A DNA stretch of 64,000 bases from Armigeres subalbatus (lineage: Eukaryota > Arthropoda > Insecta > Diptera > Culicidae), in assembly GCF_024139115.2 (NCBI RefSeq), contig NC_085140.1:30615806-30679805 (forward strand), given 5' to 3'. The notes under the pieces are model-generated. The model did no database searches, was not told the origin of the DNA, and was given only the letters and a program-made list of their open reading frames with translations. The translations under genes and the position numbers were made by a program. Shown here piece after piece: positions 1-10,545 of the stretch (position 1 is its first letter; the number at the start of each line of letters is the position of its first letter).

Positions 1-1514
1 GAAGTTCCTCCAGGAATTCCTCCGGAAGTTCCTCCAGGAATTCCTCCGGAAGTTCCTCCAGGAATTCCTCCGGAAGTTCCTCCAGGAATTCCTCCGAAGT
101 TGCTCCAGGAATTCCTCCGGAAGTTCCTCCAGGAATTCCTCCGAAAGTTCCTCCAGGAATTCCTCCGGAAGTTCCTCCAGGAATTCCTCCGGAAGTTCCT
201 TCAGGAATTCAGTTCCTCCAGGAATTCCTCCGGAAGTTCCTCCAGGAATTCCTCCGGAAGTTCCTCCAGGAATTCCTCCGGAAGTTCCTCCAGGAATTCC
301 TCCGGAAGTTCCTCCAGGAATTCCTCCGGAAGTTCCTCCAGGAATTCCTCCGGAAGTTCCTCCAAGAATTCCTCCGGAAGTTCCTCCAGGAATTCCTCCG
401 GAAGTTCCTCCAGGAATTCCTCCGGAAGTTCCTCCAGGAATTCCTCCGGAAGTTCCTCCAGGAATTCCTCCGGAAGTTCCTCCAGGAATTCCTCCGGAAG
501 TTCCTCCAGGAATTCCTCCGGAAGTTCCTCCAGGAATTCCTCCAGAAGTTCCTCCAGGAATTCCTCCGGAAGTTCCTCCAGGAATTCCTCCGGAAGTTCC
601 TCCAGGAATTCCTTGTAAGTTCCTCCAGGAATTCCTCCGAAGTTCCTCCAGGAATTCCTCCGGAAGTTCCTCCAGGAATTCCTCCGGAAGTTCCTCCAGG
701 AATTCCTCCGGAAGTTCCTCCAGGAATTCCTCCGGAAGTTCCTCCAGGAATTCCTCCGGAAGTTCCTCCAGGAATTCCTCCGGAAGTTCCTCCAGGAATT
801 CCTCTGGAAGTTCCTCCAGGAATTCCTCCGGAAGTTCCTCCAGGAATTCCTCCGGAAGTTCCTCCAGGAATTCCTCCGGAAGTTCCTCCAGGAATTCCTC
901 CGGAAGTTCCTCCAGGAATTCCTCCGGAAGTTCCTCCAGGAATTCCTCCGGAAGTTCCTCCAGGAATTCCTCCGGAAAGTTCCTCCAGGAATTCCTCCGG
1001 AAGTTCCTCCAGGAATTCCTCCGGAAGTTCCTCCAGGAATTCCTCCGGAAGTTCCTCCAGGAATTCCTCCGGAAGTTCCTCCAGGAATTCCTCCGGAAGT
1101 TCCTCCAGGAATTCCTCCAGAAGTTCCTCCAGGAATTCCTCCAGAAGTTCCTCCAGGAATTCCTCCAGAAGTTTCTCCAGGAGTTTTTCCGGCAGTTCCT
1201 CCAGGAATTCTTCCGGAGTTTCTCTAGGAATTCCTCCGGAAGTTCCTCCAGGAATTCCTCCGGAAGGTCCTCCAGGCATTCCTCCGGAAGTTCCTCCACG
1301 GATTCCTCCGGAAGATTCTCTAGGAATTCCTTCAGTAGTTCCTCCAGGAATTCCTCCGGAAGTTCCTCCAGGAATTCCTCCGGAAGTTCCTCCAGGAATT
1401 CCTCCGGAAGTTCCTCCAGGAATTCCTCCGGAAGTTCCTCCAGGAATTCCTCCGGAAGTTCCTCCAGGAATTCCTCCGGAAGTTCCTCCAGGAATTCCTC
1501 CGGAAGTTCCTCCA
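1..1514 (+). repeat. 24-bp satellite, block 1 (GGAAGTTCCTCC subfamily)
   Basis: Tandem 24-bp units made of two related 12-bp halves, GGAAGTTCCTCC and AGGAATTCCTCC. The second half carries the palindrome AGGAATTCCT, so a GAATTC site recurs every 24 bp. The array runs off the left edge. Units are very uniform except around 1165-1330, where substitutions and small indels cluster. Neither the unit nor its complement contains a stop codon in any frame, so long open frames here (up to about 600 residues on the minus strand) are expected without coding function. I see no promoter, splice pattern or non-repetitive protein segment. Confidence 0.95.
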
Positions 1515-2415
1515 AGGATTCCTTCGGAAGTTCCACCAGGAATTCCTTCGGAAGTTCCACCAGGAATTCCTTCGGAAGTTCCACAACGAATTCCTTCGGA
1601 AGTTCCACCAGGAATTCCTTCGGAAGTTCCACCAGGAATTCCTTCGGAAGTTGCACCAGGAATTCCTTCGGAAGTTCCACCAGGAATTCCTTCGGAAGTT
1701 CCACCAGGAATTCCTTCGGAAGTTGCACCAGGAATTCCTTCGGAAGTTCCACCAGGAATTCCTTCGGAAGTTCCACCAGGAATTCCTTCGGAAGTTCCAC
1801 CAGGAATTCCTTCGGAAGTTCCTCCAGGAATGCCTTCGGAAGTTCCACCATGAATTCCTCCGGAAGTTCCACCATGAATTTCTCCGGAAGTTCCACCAGG
1901 AATTCCTTCGGAAGTTCCACCAGGAATTCCTTCGGAAGTTCCATCAGGAATTCCTTCGGAAGTTCCACCAGGAATTCCTTCGGAAGTTCCACCAGGAATT
2001 TCTTCGGAAGTCCCATCAGGCATTCCTTCGGAAGTTCCACCAGGAATTCCTTCGGAAGTTCCATCAGGAATTCCTTCGGAAGTTCCACCAGGAATTCCTT
2101 CGGAAGTTCCACCAGGAATTCCTTCGGAAGTTCCACCAATAATTACTTCGGAAGTTCCATCAGGAATTCCTTCGGAAGTTCCACCAGGAATTCCTTCGGA
2201 AGTTCCACCAGGAATTCCTTCGGAAGTTCCACCAGGAATTCCTTCGGAAGTTCCACCAGGAATTCCTTCGGAAGTTCCACCAGGAATTCCTTCGGAAGTT
2301 CCACCAGGAATTCCTTCGGAAATTCCACCATGAATTCCTTCGGAAGTTCCACCAGGAATTCCTTAGGAAATTCCACTAGGAATTCCTCGGGAAGTTCCAC
2401 CAGGAATTTCTTTGG
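1515..2415 (+). repeat. 24-bp satellite, block 2 (GGAAGTTCCACC subfamily)
   Basis: The same 24-bp satellite and orientation as block 1, but with TTCCACC replacing TTCCTCC and CCTTCGG replacing CCTCCGG in nearly every unit. The change is abrupt, near 1513-1525, and then homogeneous, with occasional variants such as ACCATGAATTCC. This looks like local homogenisation of a separate subfamily. Confidence 0.93.
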
Positions 2416-3080
2416 AACGAACTTCCGTAGGATTTCCTGGAGGAACTTCTATAGGATTTCCTGGAGGAGCTTCCCGAGGAATTCATGAAGGGACTTCCGT
2501 AGGATTTCCTGGAGGAACTTCCGAATGAATTCCTGGAGGAATTTCCGAATGAATTCCTGGTGGAATTTTCGAAGGAATTCCTGAAGAAACATTCGGAGGA
2601 ATTCCCGGAGCAACTTCGGCAGAAATTCTTGGAGAATTTTCCGGAGGACTTTCTGAAATAACTTCCGGAGGAATTCCTGGTGGAACTGCCGGATGAATCC
2701 CTGGAGGAATTTCCGAATGAATTCTTGGAGGAATTTCCGAAGGAATTCCTAAAGGAACTTCGGCAGAAATTCTTGGAGGATTTTCCGGAAGATTACCTGA
2801 AAGAAATTCCGGGGGAATTCCTGGAGGAACTTCCGGAGGAATTCCTGGAGGAACTTCCGGAGGAATTCCTGGAGGAACTTCCGGAGGAATTCCTGGAGGA
2901 ACTTCCGGAGGAATTCCTGCAGGAACTTCCGGAGGAATTCCTGGAGGAACTTCCGGAGGAATTCCTGGAGGATCTTCCGGTGGAATTACTGGAGGAACTT
3001 CCGGAGGAATTCCTGGAGGAACTTTTGAAGGAATTTCCGGAGGAACTTTTGGAGGATTTTCCAGAGAAATTCCTGAAATT
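2416..3080 (-). repeat. 24-bp satellite, block 3, inverted
   Basis: From about 2415 the satellite continues in the opposite orientation, with GGAGGAATTCCT and GGAGGAACTTCC halves. The first ~400 bp are degenerate (GGATTTCC, CGAATGAATTCC). From about 2810 to 3010 the units are near perfect. The array ends near 3075 in AAATTTGTATAAGAG. The head-to-head junction with block 2 is at TTTGGAACGAACTTCC. Confidence 0.92.
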
Positions 3081-3084
3081 TGTA

Positions 3085-3340
3085 TAAGAGCAGTTTCAAG
3101 TGCAAACAGAATACTTTGAGCTCCTGATGTGTTTTCATGATGTTTGAACAGTCGCATGTCCAGTTTCATTGCTATTGGTGATATGGCCCGCTCTCTATAT
3201 TTTCACCCCTGAATCCGGCCATGGTTGAAATTTCAGAAGGTCAATTTCAAATTCAAACGGAGTTCTTTGAGATCCTGATGTGTTTTCATGAAGTTTGAGC
3301 AGTCGCATGCCCACTGCCCAGTTTTATTGCTATTGGTGAT
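3085..3340 (+). repeat. ~155-bp satellite, left part
   Basis: About one and a half monomers of a ~155-bp tandem repeat. Recognisable blocks are TTTGAGCTCCTGATGTG, GAGCAGTCGCATGCCCAG, TTGCTATTGGTGATATGGCC and CCCCTGAATCCGGCC. The array stops abruptly after TATTGGTGAT at 3340 because a retroelement is inserted, and resumes at 5014. Confidence 0.85.
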
Positions 3341-5013
3341 GATGATGATGATGATGGTCCCGCCACATACCCCTACAAGGGTTTGAGCTAGACGAGTTAT
3401 CTTTAAGATAATTAATTGATATGCATTTAATCGGATTTCCAAAAAGAAAAACGATCCGATTTCTTATGACAGATATAAATTTGAATATTTTACATCACTA
3501 TACAGCAAAAAATATAAATTTAAAAACTGATCTTTCCAAAACCGCAATCTTGCTAAAACATCAGTAGTGATACATACAGCTCTATGAAAATGCAAAACTT
3601 GTGATACCTCTCGCACAGATTTCAAAAGTTTCACCAGGAATCGCGTATCAAGTCAATTTTCGCTCAACAACTAGTATGTATCTATAGTATTCATGATTCT
3701 CGACAATACAGGCACCAACACTTGTGATACCGCTCCGTCGATATCAAAAGTTTCAGTTTAACCGCGAAACAATCTACTGGATAGCTATATCGAACATTCA
3801 AAACTCTTTCAGCAGTAACCATACAAAAGTCATTCACTCCTAATCATTCAAACAGATCAAAATGTGGCAAACGAAAATTAAATTTGAAATAATTTATACC
3901 TGTATTTCGCGCGCGAGGCTCAAACTCTTGTAGACTACACAAAGAAAAGTTAAATTAATAATTACGTCAATAAAGTAAAAAATCCATCATCATCATCGAG
4001 GCGATCGTTGTAGTCGTTAATGCCCCAAAAACAATAAATAAAATAAAAATAAATCACACAAAAGTATCCGTTGGGTAAAACTTCGTCAAAACTTAAATTA
4101 GTTAATGCTAAAAAATTGTCGAGTAGCTGTCTAAAATGCAGCTTTGACGTGTGAAATACATTGTCTCTTGAACTGTGCTAGTGTCGCTGCACGTTTGATG
4201 TGTGTGGGCATCGAATTGAAAACATTTACACCCTTGTAGAACAATGAATTTTGTGAAGCACCATGCAAAAAGAAAGGTGTTCTTACATCAACCGCGTTTC
4301 TCGTATTATATCTATGAATGTCACTTCCTCTTTCAATTCGATCACACAAATATCGAGGCAGCAAACCATTAATTACTTTAAAATGAACACCATAGTCAAA
4401 TAAACAATGCGTTGCTTCACTGACAGCCACTGCAAGGCGTCTAACAAAAAAGTTGAGGAAGTGAACCTATTGCATCTCAAAATCAAGCGCATTATTTTAT
4501 TTTGCAAACGCTGTAATCTCGATATTTGTGTACCGTTAGCCAAGAATAGGATGGACGGGCAGAAATCCAGATGAGGAGAGATGATTGATTTATACAACAA
4601 TATTTTACTAGCAATGGTCAAATCGGTTTTTAATCGGCAAATAATTCCATGCTTCTGTGCAATTTGCTGGATAACATTGTCAATATGTTTGTCAAATATT
4701 AGCTTGTCATCAATAATCACGCCAAGATATTTAATCTCCCGTACGCGATCAATTGCCTCATCATCCATCATAACAGAGACATTTTCACTTATTTGGTTCC
4801 GCGAAATTATCATGAACTTAGTTTTACTTATGTTCAATTTTAACTGTTTATATTTCAACCATCTACTTAGAGAATGCAAATCTTCGTTTAAGTGTGAAAC
4901 GGCCTCTTCTAGGTTTTTAGCTGCAATGAACAGCACGGTGTCATCAGCAAAAAGATTTATATCACAAAATCGTAAGACTCGTCGCATGTCATTTATGTAC
5001 ATAATGAATAAAA
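3341..5013 (-). mobile_element. 5'-truncated non-LTR retrotransposon (CR1/L2-group-like)
   Basis: A minus-strand retroelement fragment inserted into a satellite monomer. On the right it begins just before TGATATGGCCC (5014), and on the left it ends in a run of GAT triplets (3341-3356, ATC on the element strand). The monomer would read straight through if the insert were removed, with TGAT as the shared target sequence. The 3' part (about 3357-4130) is AT-rich, with a second CATCATCATC run near 3986, and may be a long 3' UTR or a composite. The coding relic lies at 4131-5012. The group assignment rests on the RT and C-terminal tail pattern from memory. Confidence 0.7.
4131..5012 (-). pseudogene. 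Reverse transcriptase C-terminal relic of the 3341-5013 element
   Basis: Read on the minus strand from 5012 downwards, the product carries YINDMRRVL, then FADDTVLF (the RT catalytic motif C with the two aspartates), then a segment with KLNISKTKFM and IKYLGVIIDD, typical of the RT palm/thumb of CR1/L2-group elements. The frame breaks near 4385 and continues in another frame with VINGLLPRYLCDRI and NSLFYKGVNVFNSMP, the usual C-terminal tail of these elements. Endonuclease and RT motifs before motif C are absent, so the copy is 5' truncated just upstream of the YIND region. With the frameshift it cannot encode an active enzyme. Function in life would be target-primed reverse transcription. Confidence 0.8.
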
Positions 5014-5690
5014 TGATATGGCCCTTGCTCTCCCCATTTGGACCCCTGAATCCGGCCCTGGTCAAAATTTCGGAAAGACAATTTGAAGTTCGAGCAGAAT
5101 TCTTTGAGCTCCTGATGTGTTTCCATGATGTTTGAGCAGTCGCATGCCCAGTTTCATTGCTTTTGGTGATATGGCCCGCTCTCTATATTTTCACCCCTGA
5201 ATCCGGCCCTGGTTGAAATTTCAGAAGGTCAATTTCAAATTCAAACGGAGTTCTTTGAGATCCTGATGTGTTTTCATGAAGTTTGAGCAGTCGCATGCCC
5301 ACTGCCCAGTTTTATTGCTATTGGTGATACGGCCCTTGCTCTCCCCATTTGGACCCCTGAATCCGGCCCTGGTCAAAATTTCAGAAGGTCAATTTCAAAT
5401 TCAAACAGAGTTCTTTGAGCTCCTGATGTCATGAAGTTTGAGCAGTCGCATGCCCAGTTTCATTGCAATTGGTGATATGGCCCCTGGTCACCCCCATTTT
5501 GACACTTAAATCCGGCCCTGATAAGAATTTCAGAAGGTCAATTTCAATTGAGAATTAAATATTTAAAACTCCTGATTTGTAAAATTTGTGCAGCCGCATG
5601 CTTATTACCTCATGCAAATTCCATTGTAATTGAATTTTTAGCCCATACTCTACCATTGTAACCCCTGAATGCGGCCCTGAATTCAGTCAA
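5014..5690 (+). repeat. ~155-bp satellite, right part
   Basis: About four further monomers of the satellite seen at 3085-3340, with TTTGAGCTCCTGATG starts near 5102, 5254 and 5413. The last monomer (about 5560-5690) is diverged and has only CAGCCGCATGC and CCCCTGAATGCGGCCC left. Two higher-order types alternate: GCTCTCTATATTTTCACC and TTGCTCTCCCCATTTGG. Confidence 0.85.
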
Positions 5691-6020
5691 TCCTGCCCTA
5701 CTCAAATGGTGAAAACATCGGAATCCACTAAAAATCTTTACAAATATCTTTTTGGGTTGGTTTGATGGGTGATTTGATAAATTTTGTGCATGAACACGTC
5801 CAGAATATTGAAGAAATGTTTGAATTGTAGGAAAAACACCCCCGCGCACACTTATTTTTAGCAATAACTCGGACCTGAACAAAAATTTCTATTTAAAAAT
5901 GTATCAGAGCAAAAATATAGCTATTCCCATTGAGCACAAACGAAACCGCGAGGAATTCCGACGATCAGGTGCTGAATGCGAGCCATTTGAAAAAAATCCG
6001 TTCGTCCCGGGTCTTAGAGG
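5691..6020. other. Unassigned sequence
   Basis: No recognisable gene or repeat. A GC-richer stretch near 5995-6020 leads into the SINE fragment. Confidence 0.5.
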
Positions 6021-6176
6021 GTTAACTGCGAGGTTTCTAAGCCAGGTTACCATTTTTGCATTCGTATATCATGAGGCTAGCACGATGATACTTTTATGCC
6101 CAGGAAAGTCAAGACAGTTTCCAGCATGGTCTTGCTTTGTAGCCGCGCGCCTTACCGCACGGCTAAGGAGGGCCCC
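6021..6176 (-). mobile_element. tRNA-headed SINE fragment (Feilai-like), copy 1
   Basis: Homologous to the copies at 32463-32733 and 62905-63180. It shares TTAACTGCGAGGTTTCTAAG, ATCATGAGGCTAGCACGATG and TTTTATGCCCAGG, then AGCATGGTCTTGCTTTGTAG and CCGCGCGCCTTACCGC, the tRNA-like head on the minus strand. About 50 bp containing the box B region are missing between GACAGTTTCC and AGCATGGTC, so the internal pol III promoter is broken. The 3' tail (TTACATCCCCACACTGGG in the other copies) is absent. Confidence 0.75.
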
Positions 6177-6529
6177 GGAATCCATAAAGGAATGTTTATT
6201 TACAAAATAAGATATCGTCAAATCACAAACAGGTCCCGATTTGACAACGTTATAAGGTTTATTTGCAACAACTATGACAAAAAAAGTCAAGGCAGATTTG
6301 TACCAAGGATTGTACCAATTCTCCGAAAGACATTTCAAGGAATGCACCTTTTCACCAAACAACACTTCGATCTCTCACTAGTAGATAATGCCTTCTTTGA
6401 AAGAAGGCGTCTGCCCGGTATAAAGCGAAGCCTTCTTTAAATGGACTCTTCTGCCTGACACAGGTTGAAGAGATAATCCCTTCGTTGAAGGGGCCCGCCA
6501 GCCAGGTATAATAAAGGGGGAAGGGCCGT

Positions 6530-6690
6530 TTGACCGAATACCGTTCGGCCGTATGCCATTTGGCCGAAGGCCACTAAGCCGAAAGTTGTTTAGCCGAATA
6601 TACCATTAGGCCGAAAGGGTCTTTTGGCCGAAGGAGCAATTTGGCCGAAAGGGTGATTTGGCCGAAAGGGTTATTTGGTCGAAAAGGTCT
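6530..6690 (+). repeat. GGCCGAA-type minisatellite, locus 1
   Basis: Degenerate ~15-17-bp repeats of the form TTTGGCCGAAAGGG, such as GCCATTTGGCCGAAGG and TTTGGCCGAAAGGGT. The same motif recurs at 53930-54015, and at both places it is followed immediately by GTGAGAAG repeats. Confidence 0.8.
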
Positions 6691-6935
6691 CATTTCTCAC
6701 CTTCATTTCTTACTTCTTGCTGTAAAAAGTGAGAAGCGCAAAGTTAGTAGTGAGACGTCTCACTACCCACTTCGCACTACTTACTTTTTACAGTGAAAAG
6801 TGAGAAATGAGGAGTGAGAAGTAAAACGCGTCACTTCTCACTCCTCATTTTTCATTTCTTACTGTGAAAAGTGAGAAGCGCGAATTTAGTAGTGAGACGT
6901 CTCATATCTAACTCCTCATTTCTCTCTTTTCAAAT
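6691..6935. repeat. GTGAGAAG-type repeats with a 72-bp near-palindrome
   Basis: Degenerate repeats of AAGTGAGAAATGAGGAGTGA on both strands. An inverted repeat spans 6721-6792, centred on GACGTC at 6754-6759, with about 30 of 36 arm positions paired. A second, weaker GACGTC centre lies at 6897-6902. Confidence 0.75.
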
Positions 6936-7099
6936 GATGGAAAAATCCCAATCTACTAAATGCCATATTCCGCAAAATAGTACATGGAAAAGTTATACAA
7001 TCGTCAAATTACATCACTTTCAAAGGGCGAAAACAGTTCGCCTGCTGTGTTAATTATAACGAATTTTGTGTAAGGCGGCTTGTGTTTTTTGCACTGAGT

Positions 7100-7265
7100 A
7101 CGTTTCATTGGGCTCTCCAGTGGCCTTGCGATAAAGGACGTAGGATTGCAAATCCGATGGCGAGTTCGAATCTCGGTCCAGTCTAGGATGTTTTCGAGTG
7201 GGAAACAATGTGGACTCCCTAGGCATAGTGTATCCATGGCGAGCATAAGAAAAAGCTTGCTGAGG
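7100..7265 (+). mobile_element. tRNA-Cys-like SINE head
   Basis: A tRNA-like block at about 7102-7181. It has the loop TTGCAAA (anticodon position GCA) in GGATTGCAAATCC, and a box B with GAGTTCGAATCTC and stem CGAG/CTCG. It is followed by TCTAGGATGTTTTCGAGTGG and GGGCATAGTGTATCCATGG, non-tRNA body sequence typical of mosquito SINEs. The acceptor stem does not close, so this is a SINE head, not a tRNA gene. I found no target duplication. Confidence 0.55.
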
Positions 7266-7955
7266 AAATGCTAATAGAATACTAAGTTGAAAATCAGGCC
7301 AGTGAATGTGCAGAAAAACACTTTATGTCTAATTCTTAAATTTCAGTTTTCTTATTAAAATTAGTTTTACCGATACTCTTTAACTCGAATGCGCATATCT
7401 TCATACTAAATATATAACTCGAGAAACATCGCTTTTGGCTTTTTTTGCCCAAGACGACACATGGAAGATATTGATTTTCTAATTTCAAAACGATTCACAT
7501 TCCACGAGAAGTAGAGATAGCACAATTAGTTTTCCAACGCTAGATATCAGATGACACATAGTGGTGTAAAATCGGAATTTTTTAGTGTATTTCGAGTCAT
7601 GACAATCTTTCTAAAAAATACTATTGAGGTGACAACAAAATCGTTTAGAAAGCTTCGTAATATTTAAGTATTCTTAAAAATATGTTCAAACCTTTGATGG
7701 ATCAGTAACCTATTTACATTTCGTTTGACCCAATATATGACTTCTCCATTTAGTGTTACCCCCGAAATAACCTTTTAATATTTCATCATTTCATTGTACA
7801 TTTCTGTTCTGGTGTTCTGAATAAAACTTTTTAACTAGGAGTTCTCGTACCATTGTAGTGCAATATTAACAAAGAAGCATGTCTGTCGTTCACAACACGG
7901 ACATGAGTGACCCAAAACCATGCGAGTCCCGGAAAGGGGAAGTAAATATGCATCT
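7266..7955. other. Unassigned AT-rich sequence
   Basis: No open frame, tandem repeat or recognised element. Moderately AT-rich. Confidence 0.5.
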
Positions 7956-7959
7956 ATAC

Positions 7960-9275
7960 TAAACTGGATCCCTTCGCCAGACGAAGTGGCCTTAACAAGT
8001 CAGGCGATACAGAAGAGCGTGGCAGGTCGGAAGAGCCGCCCATCGTGATCAAGATGAACGGAGCTTCCCTGACCAGGGAGCAAAGAGAGCGGAGGCCACA
8101 AAATGGAGGTGATTACAGACGTCACGGACGTAATCATGTCCTTTCTGGACAACGGCGGCAAGTACAGCAAGGACCTTAAAAAGTCCATGCTGACCCTCTG
8201 CAACATGGTTGTAGAGGCAAAGCAGGAGTGGAAGTCCTTGCTAAAGACAAGTAAGGAAGTGGAATGAAAGATCCGTCAACACACCGAAGAGAAAGAGTTG
8301 GCTGTGAACCAAGCTGTGGAGGCCAGAAAGAAAGCCGATTGGAAGATTCGAGTCCTTACTGAAGAGAAGCAGCTGGCAGAAAGCCAGACTGCAGAAGTCC
8401 GCAGATGCATGGCTGGCACTGAAGCAACTCCAAAGCTAAGTAAGGTCAGTGTATCAACCGACCTGAAGGCAGCTAGCACCAAGCCGGTATTGCACAAGAG
8501 GAAGACTACTAAGATCCGTTGGTTGAGCTGGTTGCCGACCCTAAGGAAGGACGGAAACCAAGGGCAGAGGAGGCGAAGGCGCTATTGGCCAAGAAGGGGA
8601 GTGCCCGTAGAGGAAAGGTCATGGCAGGAAGGACAGAGGCGAAGCAATTATCGTCAAGACTGATGGTAAGAGCTATGCTGACGTTCTGAAGGCTTTGTGG
8701 GGCGATAAAAAGCTCACTGGCCTAGGGGATGATGGCAACTGCATCCGTAGAACGTAGAAGGGCGAGATGATCCTCGCCCTGAAGCGGGATGCTGCGCAGA
8801 AGAGTTCCGCGTATAAAAAGTTGGCAAAAGATGTGCTGGGTGATACAGTTCAGGTGAGAGCCCTATGCCCAGTGTAGGTAATCCAATGCCGAGGACTGGA
8901 CGAAATTACCGAAGTCGGTGAACTGGTAGCGGCACTGAGAGATCAGTGTGGCGTTGAAATCCAGGCTATTGCGATTCGGTTGTGGAAAGGTTATGCTGGA
9001 ACGCAGGCTGCCTCATTCCAGGTACCTCTGGCTGACGCCAAGAAGGTACTGGATAAGGCCAAGCTGCACGTGGGTTGGTCGGTATGCTCGGTAAGCACAA
9101 ACCAACAACGACACAAGACTCATACCTGCCAGGCCGCACCGGGTTGTTTGATCGGTGGTCCTGGCACAGACAACAAACACCCATCCGGTGGACAGGTCTG
9201 TCCGGTCTCCAGACGGGCTCGGTTATGCAAGTAGCTCAGCTAAATCTCAACCACTGCACAATGGTTCGAGGGCCG
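7960..9275 (+). pseudogene. ORF1 (gag-like) relic of an R1/LOA-type non-LTR retrotransposon
   Basis: The first part (about 8070-8600) encodes a charged coiled-coil stretch (EARKKADWK, LTEEKQLAESQ). After a frameshift near 8640, one frame gives KTDGKSYADVLKAL, GEMILALKR, RDQCGVEIQAIAIRLWKG, ADAKKVL and KLHVGWSVC, the order seen in gag-like ORF1 proteins of R1/LOA-type elements just before their CCHC knuckles. That frame is broken by TAG stops at 8755 and 8875. The knuckle region is degenerate. The last recognisable piece, MQVAQLNLNHC near 9224-9256, resembles the start of the endonuclease ORF2, after which similarity ends. It is dead and 3' truncated. The ORF1 product would bind element RNA. 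Confidence 0.7.
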
Positions 9276-9828
9276 CCAAAACCTCAAAAACCAAAATTCG
9301 TTTTTCGGCCGGTTTTTTTTTCATTTTATAGAATATATAAGATGATGATACTACCATCTATTGTAGCAAGGTACCTGCCGATAGCACTGGCCATATCTGA
9401 CAAATGATTTGATCTTGATTATATTATTGTTTGTATTTCATCAAACTCCTGTATGAAGGGCCAAAAATGGGTGGGGTGGTTCCATAAGCAGAGATACTTA
9501 TGTGAACTCACGGGATGAATAGAGAATCTCCTACCAGAAGAAAGTTAGTACAGACAATAATATAATCTAGCCCTCGTTTCCCAGATTGACCCAATAGAAC
9601 TAACGCCAACATACAGGTTCCTGCCAATAATCCACAACATCAATATTTCAAGCCGCTAGGAAACGAAACGTTCTGTAATTAAAATCAGATTGCCCGTCAG
9701 GCCGTCTCCAGGGATCTTCCCGAATTTAATGACAACTCTGAAGTTTTGCCGCTGTTTCTTTCCATTTTTAATACGTCGATGTGCGGCTCCTCATCAGAAG
9801 AAAACAGGCTGAGATTGGAAAAATGTCT
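9276..9828. other. Unassigned sequence
   Basis: No recognised gene or repeat. It forms the left flank of the hAT insertion. Confidence 0.5.
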
Positions 9829-10326
9829 ATCCGACTTAGGGTGGTCTAACCGGTAGTACAGAAACCGGTAATACCGGTATTACCGGCCAATTTTGCATAC
9901 CGAAAATACCGGTATTAGATACGGAAAATACCGGTATTTTCGGTATTTCAAATTTTGCTGTCAATATGAAAAATCTTGAATAGTTTTCACCTACATTCAC
10001 GTATATCAGCCGATGACTCACAGTGCAACAAACACAATAATTGCGCACAGCATGAATAAATTTATGCACAAATAAACACCATTAACGACGATCAACTTAC
10101 AGCAAAAATCGATCAACATCGTCATTAATTATACGTGTTGCTTAATTCTCTTAGCCATCTGTCTAATTGTCAATCACTTTTTTCTTCAATGAATATTGTT
10201 TACATCGTCGAGAACTTTCCCGTAATATATGAAATTGTGAAAATGATACGTGCCGTTCTTTTCCGGAGATCACCTGTGATAAATAATTTGCTGTAAAAAT
10301 ATGTTCGTTCTGAATTCGGTAAAGAA

Positions 10327-10545
10327 TATGTATTGGTGGCTGATACCAAGCCACGTTGGAATAGAATGTTATCCATGCTCAAACGGTTCTATGAGTTAAA
10401 GGGATCCGTTCAAAAAATTCTAATCGATTTGAAGCTACAATCAAAATTCAACTTCAGTGAATATGATTTTTTTGGCGATAGGTGGAATAAATCATGCCCA
10501 CGAACCTGTTCAAGCTGCTGTCGTACTACTCTGACGTAAGTCCTG
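10327..10545 (+). pseudogene. hAT transposase relic, catalytic-region segment
   Basis: The frame starting near 10327 encodes TKPRWNRMLSMLKRFYELK followed by GSVQKILIDLK. This matches the conserved TRWNS-type segment of hAT transposases in the RNase-H-like domain. The frame then runs into FNFSEYDFFGDRW and loses similarity after about 10500. The 10550-11000 stretch has no clear transposase frame and may be an internal insertion or strongly mutated. An inactive relic. Confidence 0.75.

Noticed and set aside
209..2023. 604-residue minus-strand frame of GTSEGIPG repeats
   Set aside because: The 24-bp unit has no stop in any of six frames, so the frame length has no coding meaning. No unique N- or C-terminal domain.
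1..3080. CRISPR-like array of short repeats
   Set aside because: Direct tandem units with no unique spacers. Eukaryotic satellite.
4581..5135. 184-residue plus-strand frame
   Set aside because: Antisense shadow of the reverse transcriptase relic on the minus strand.
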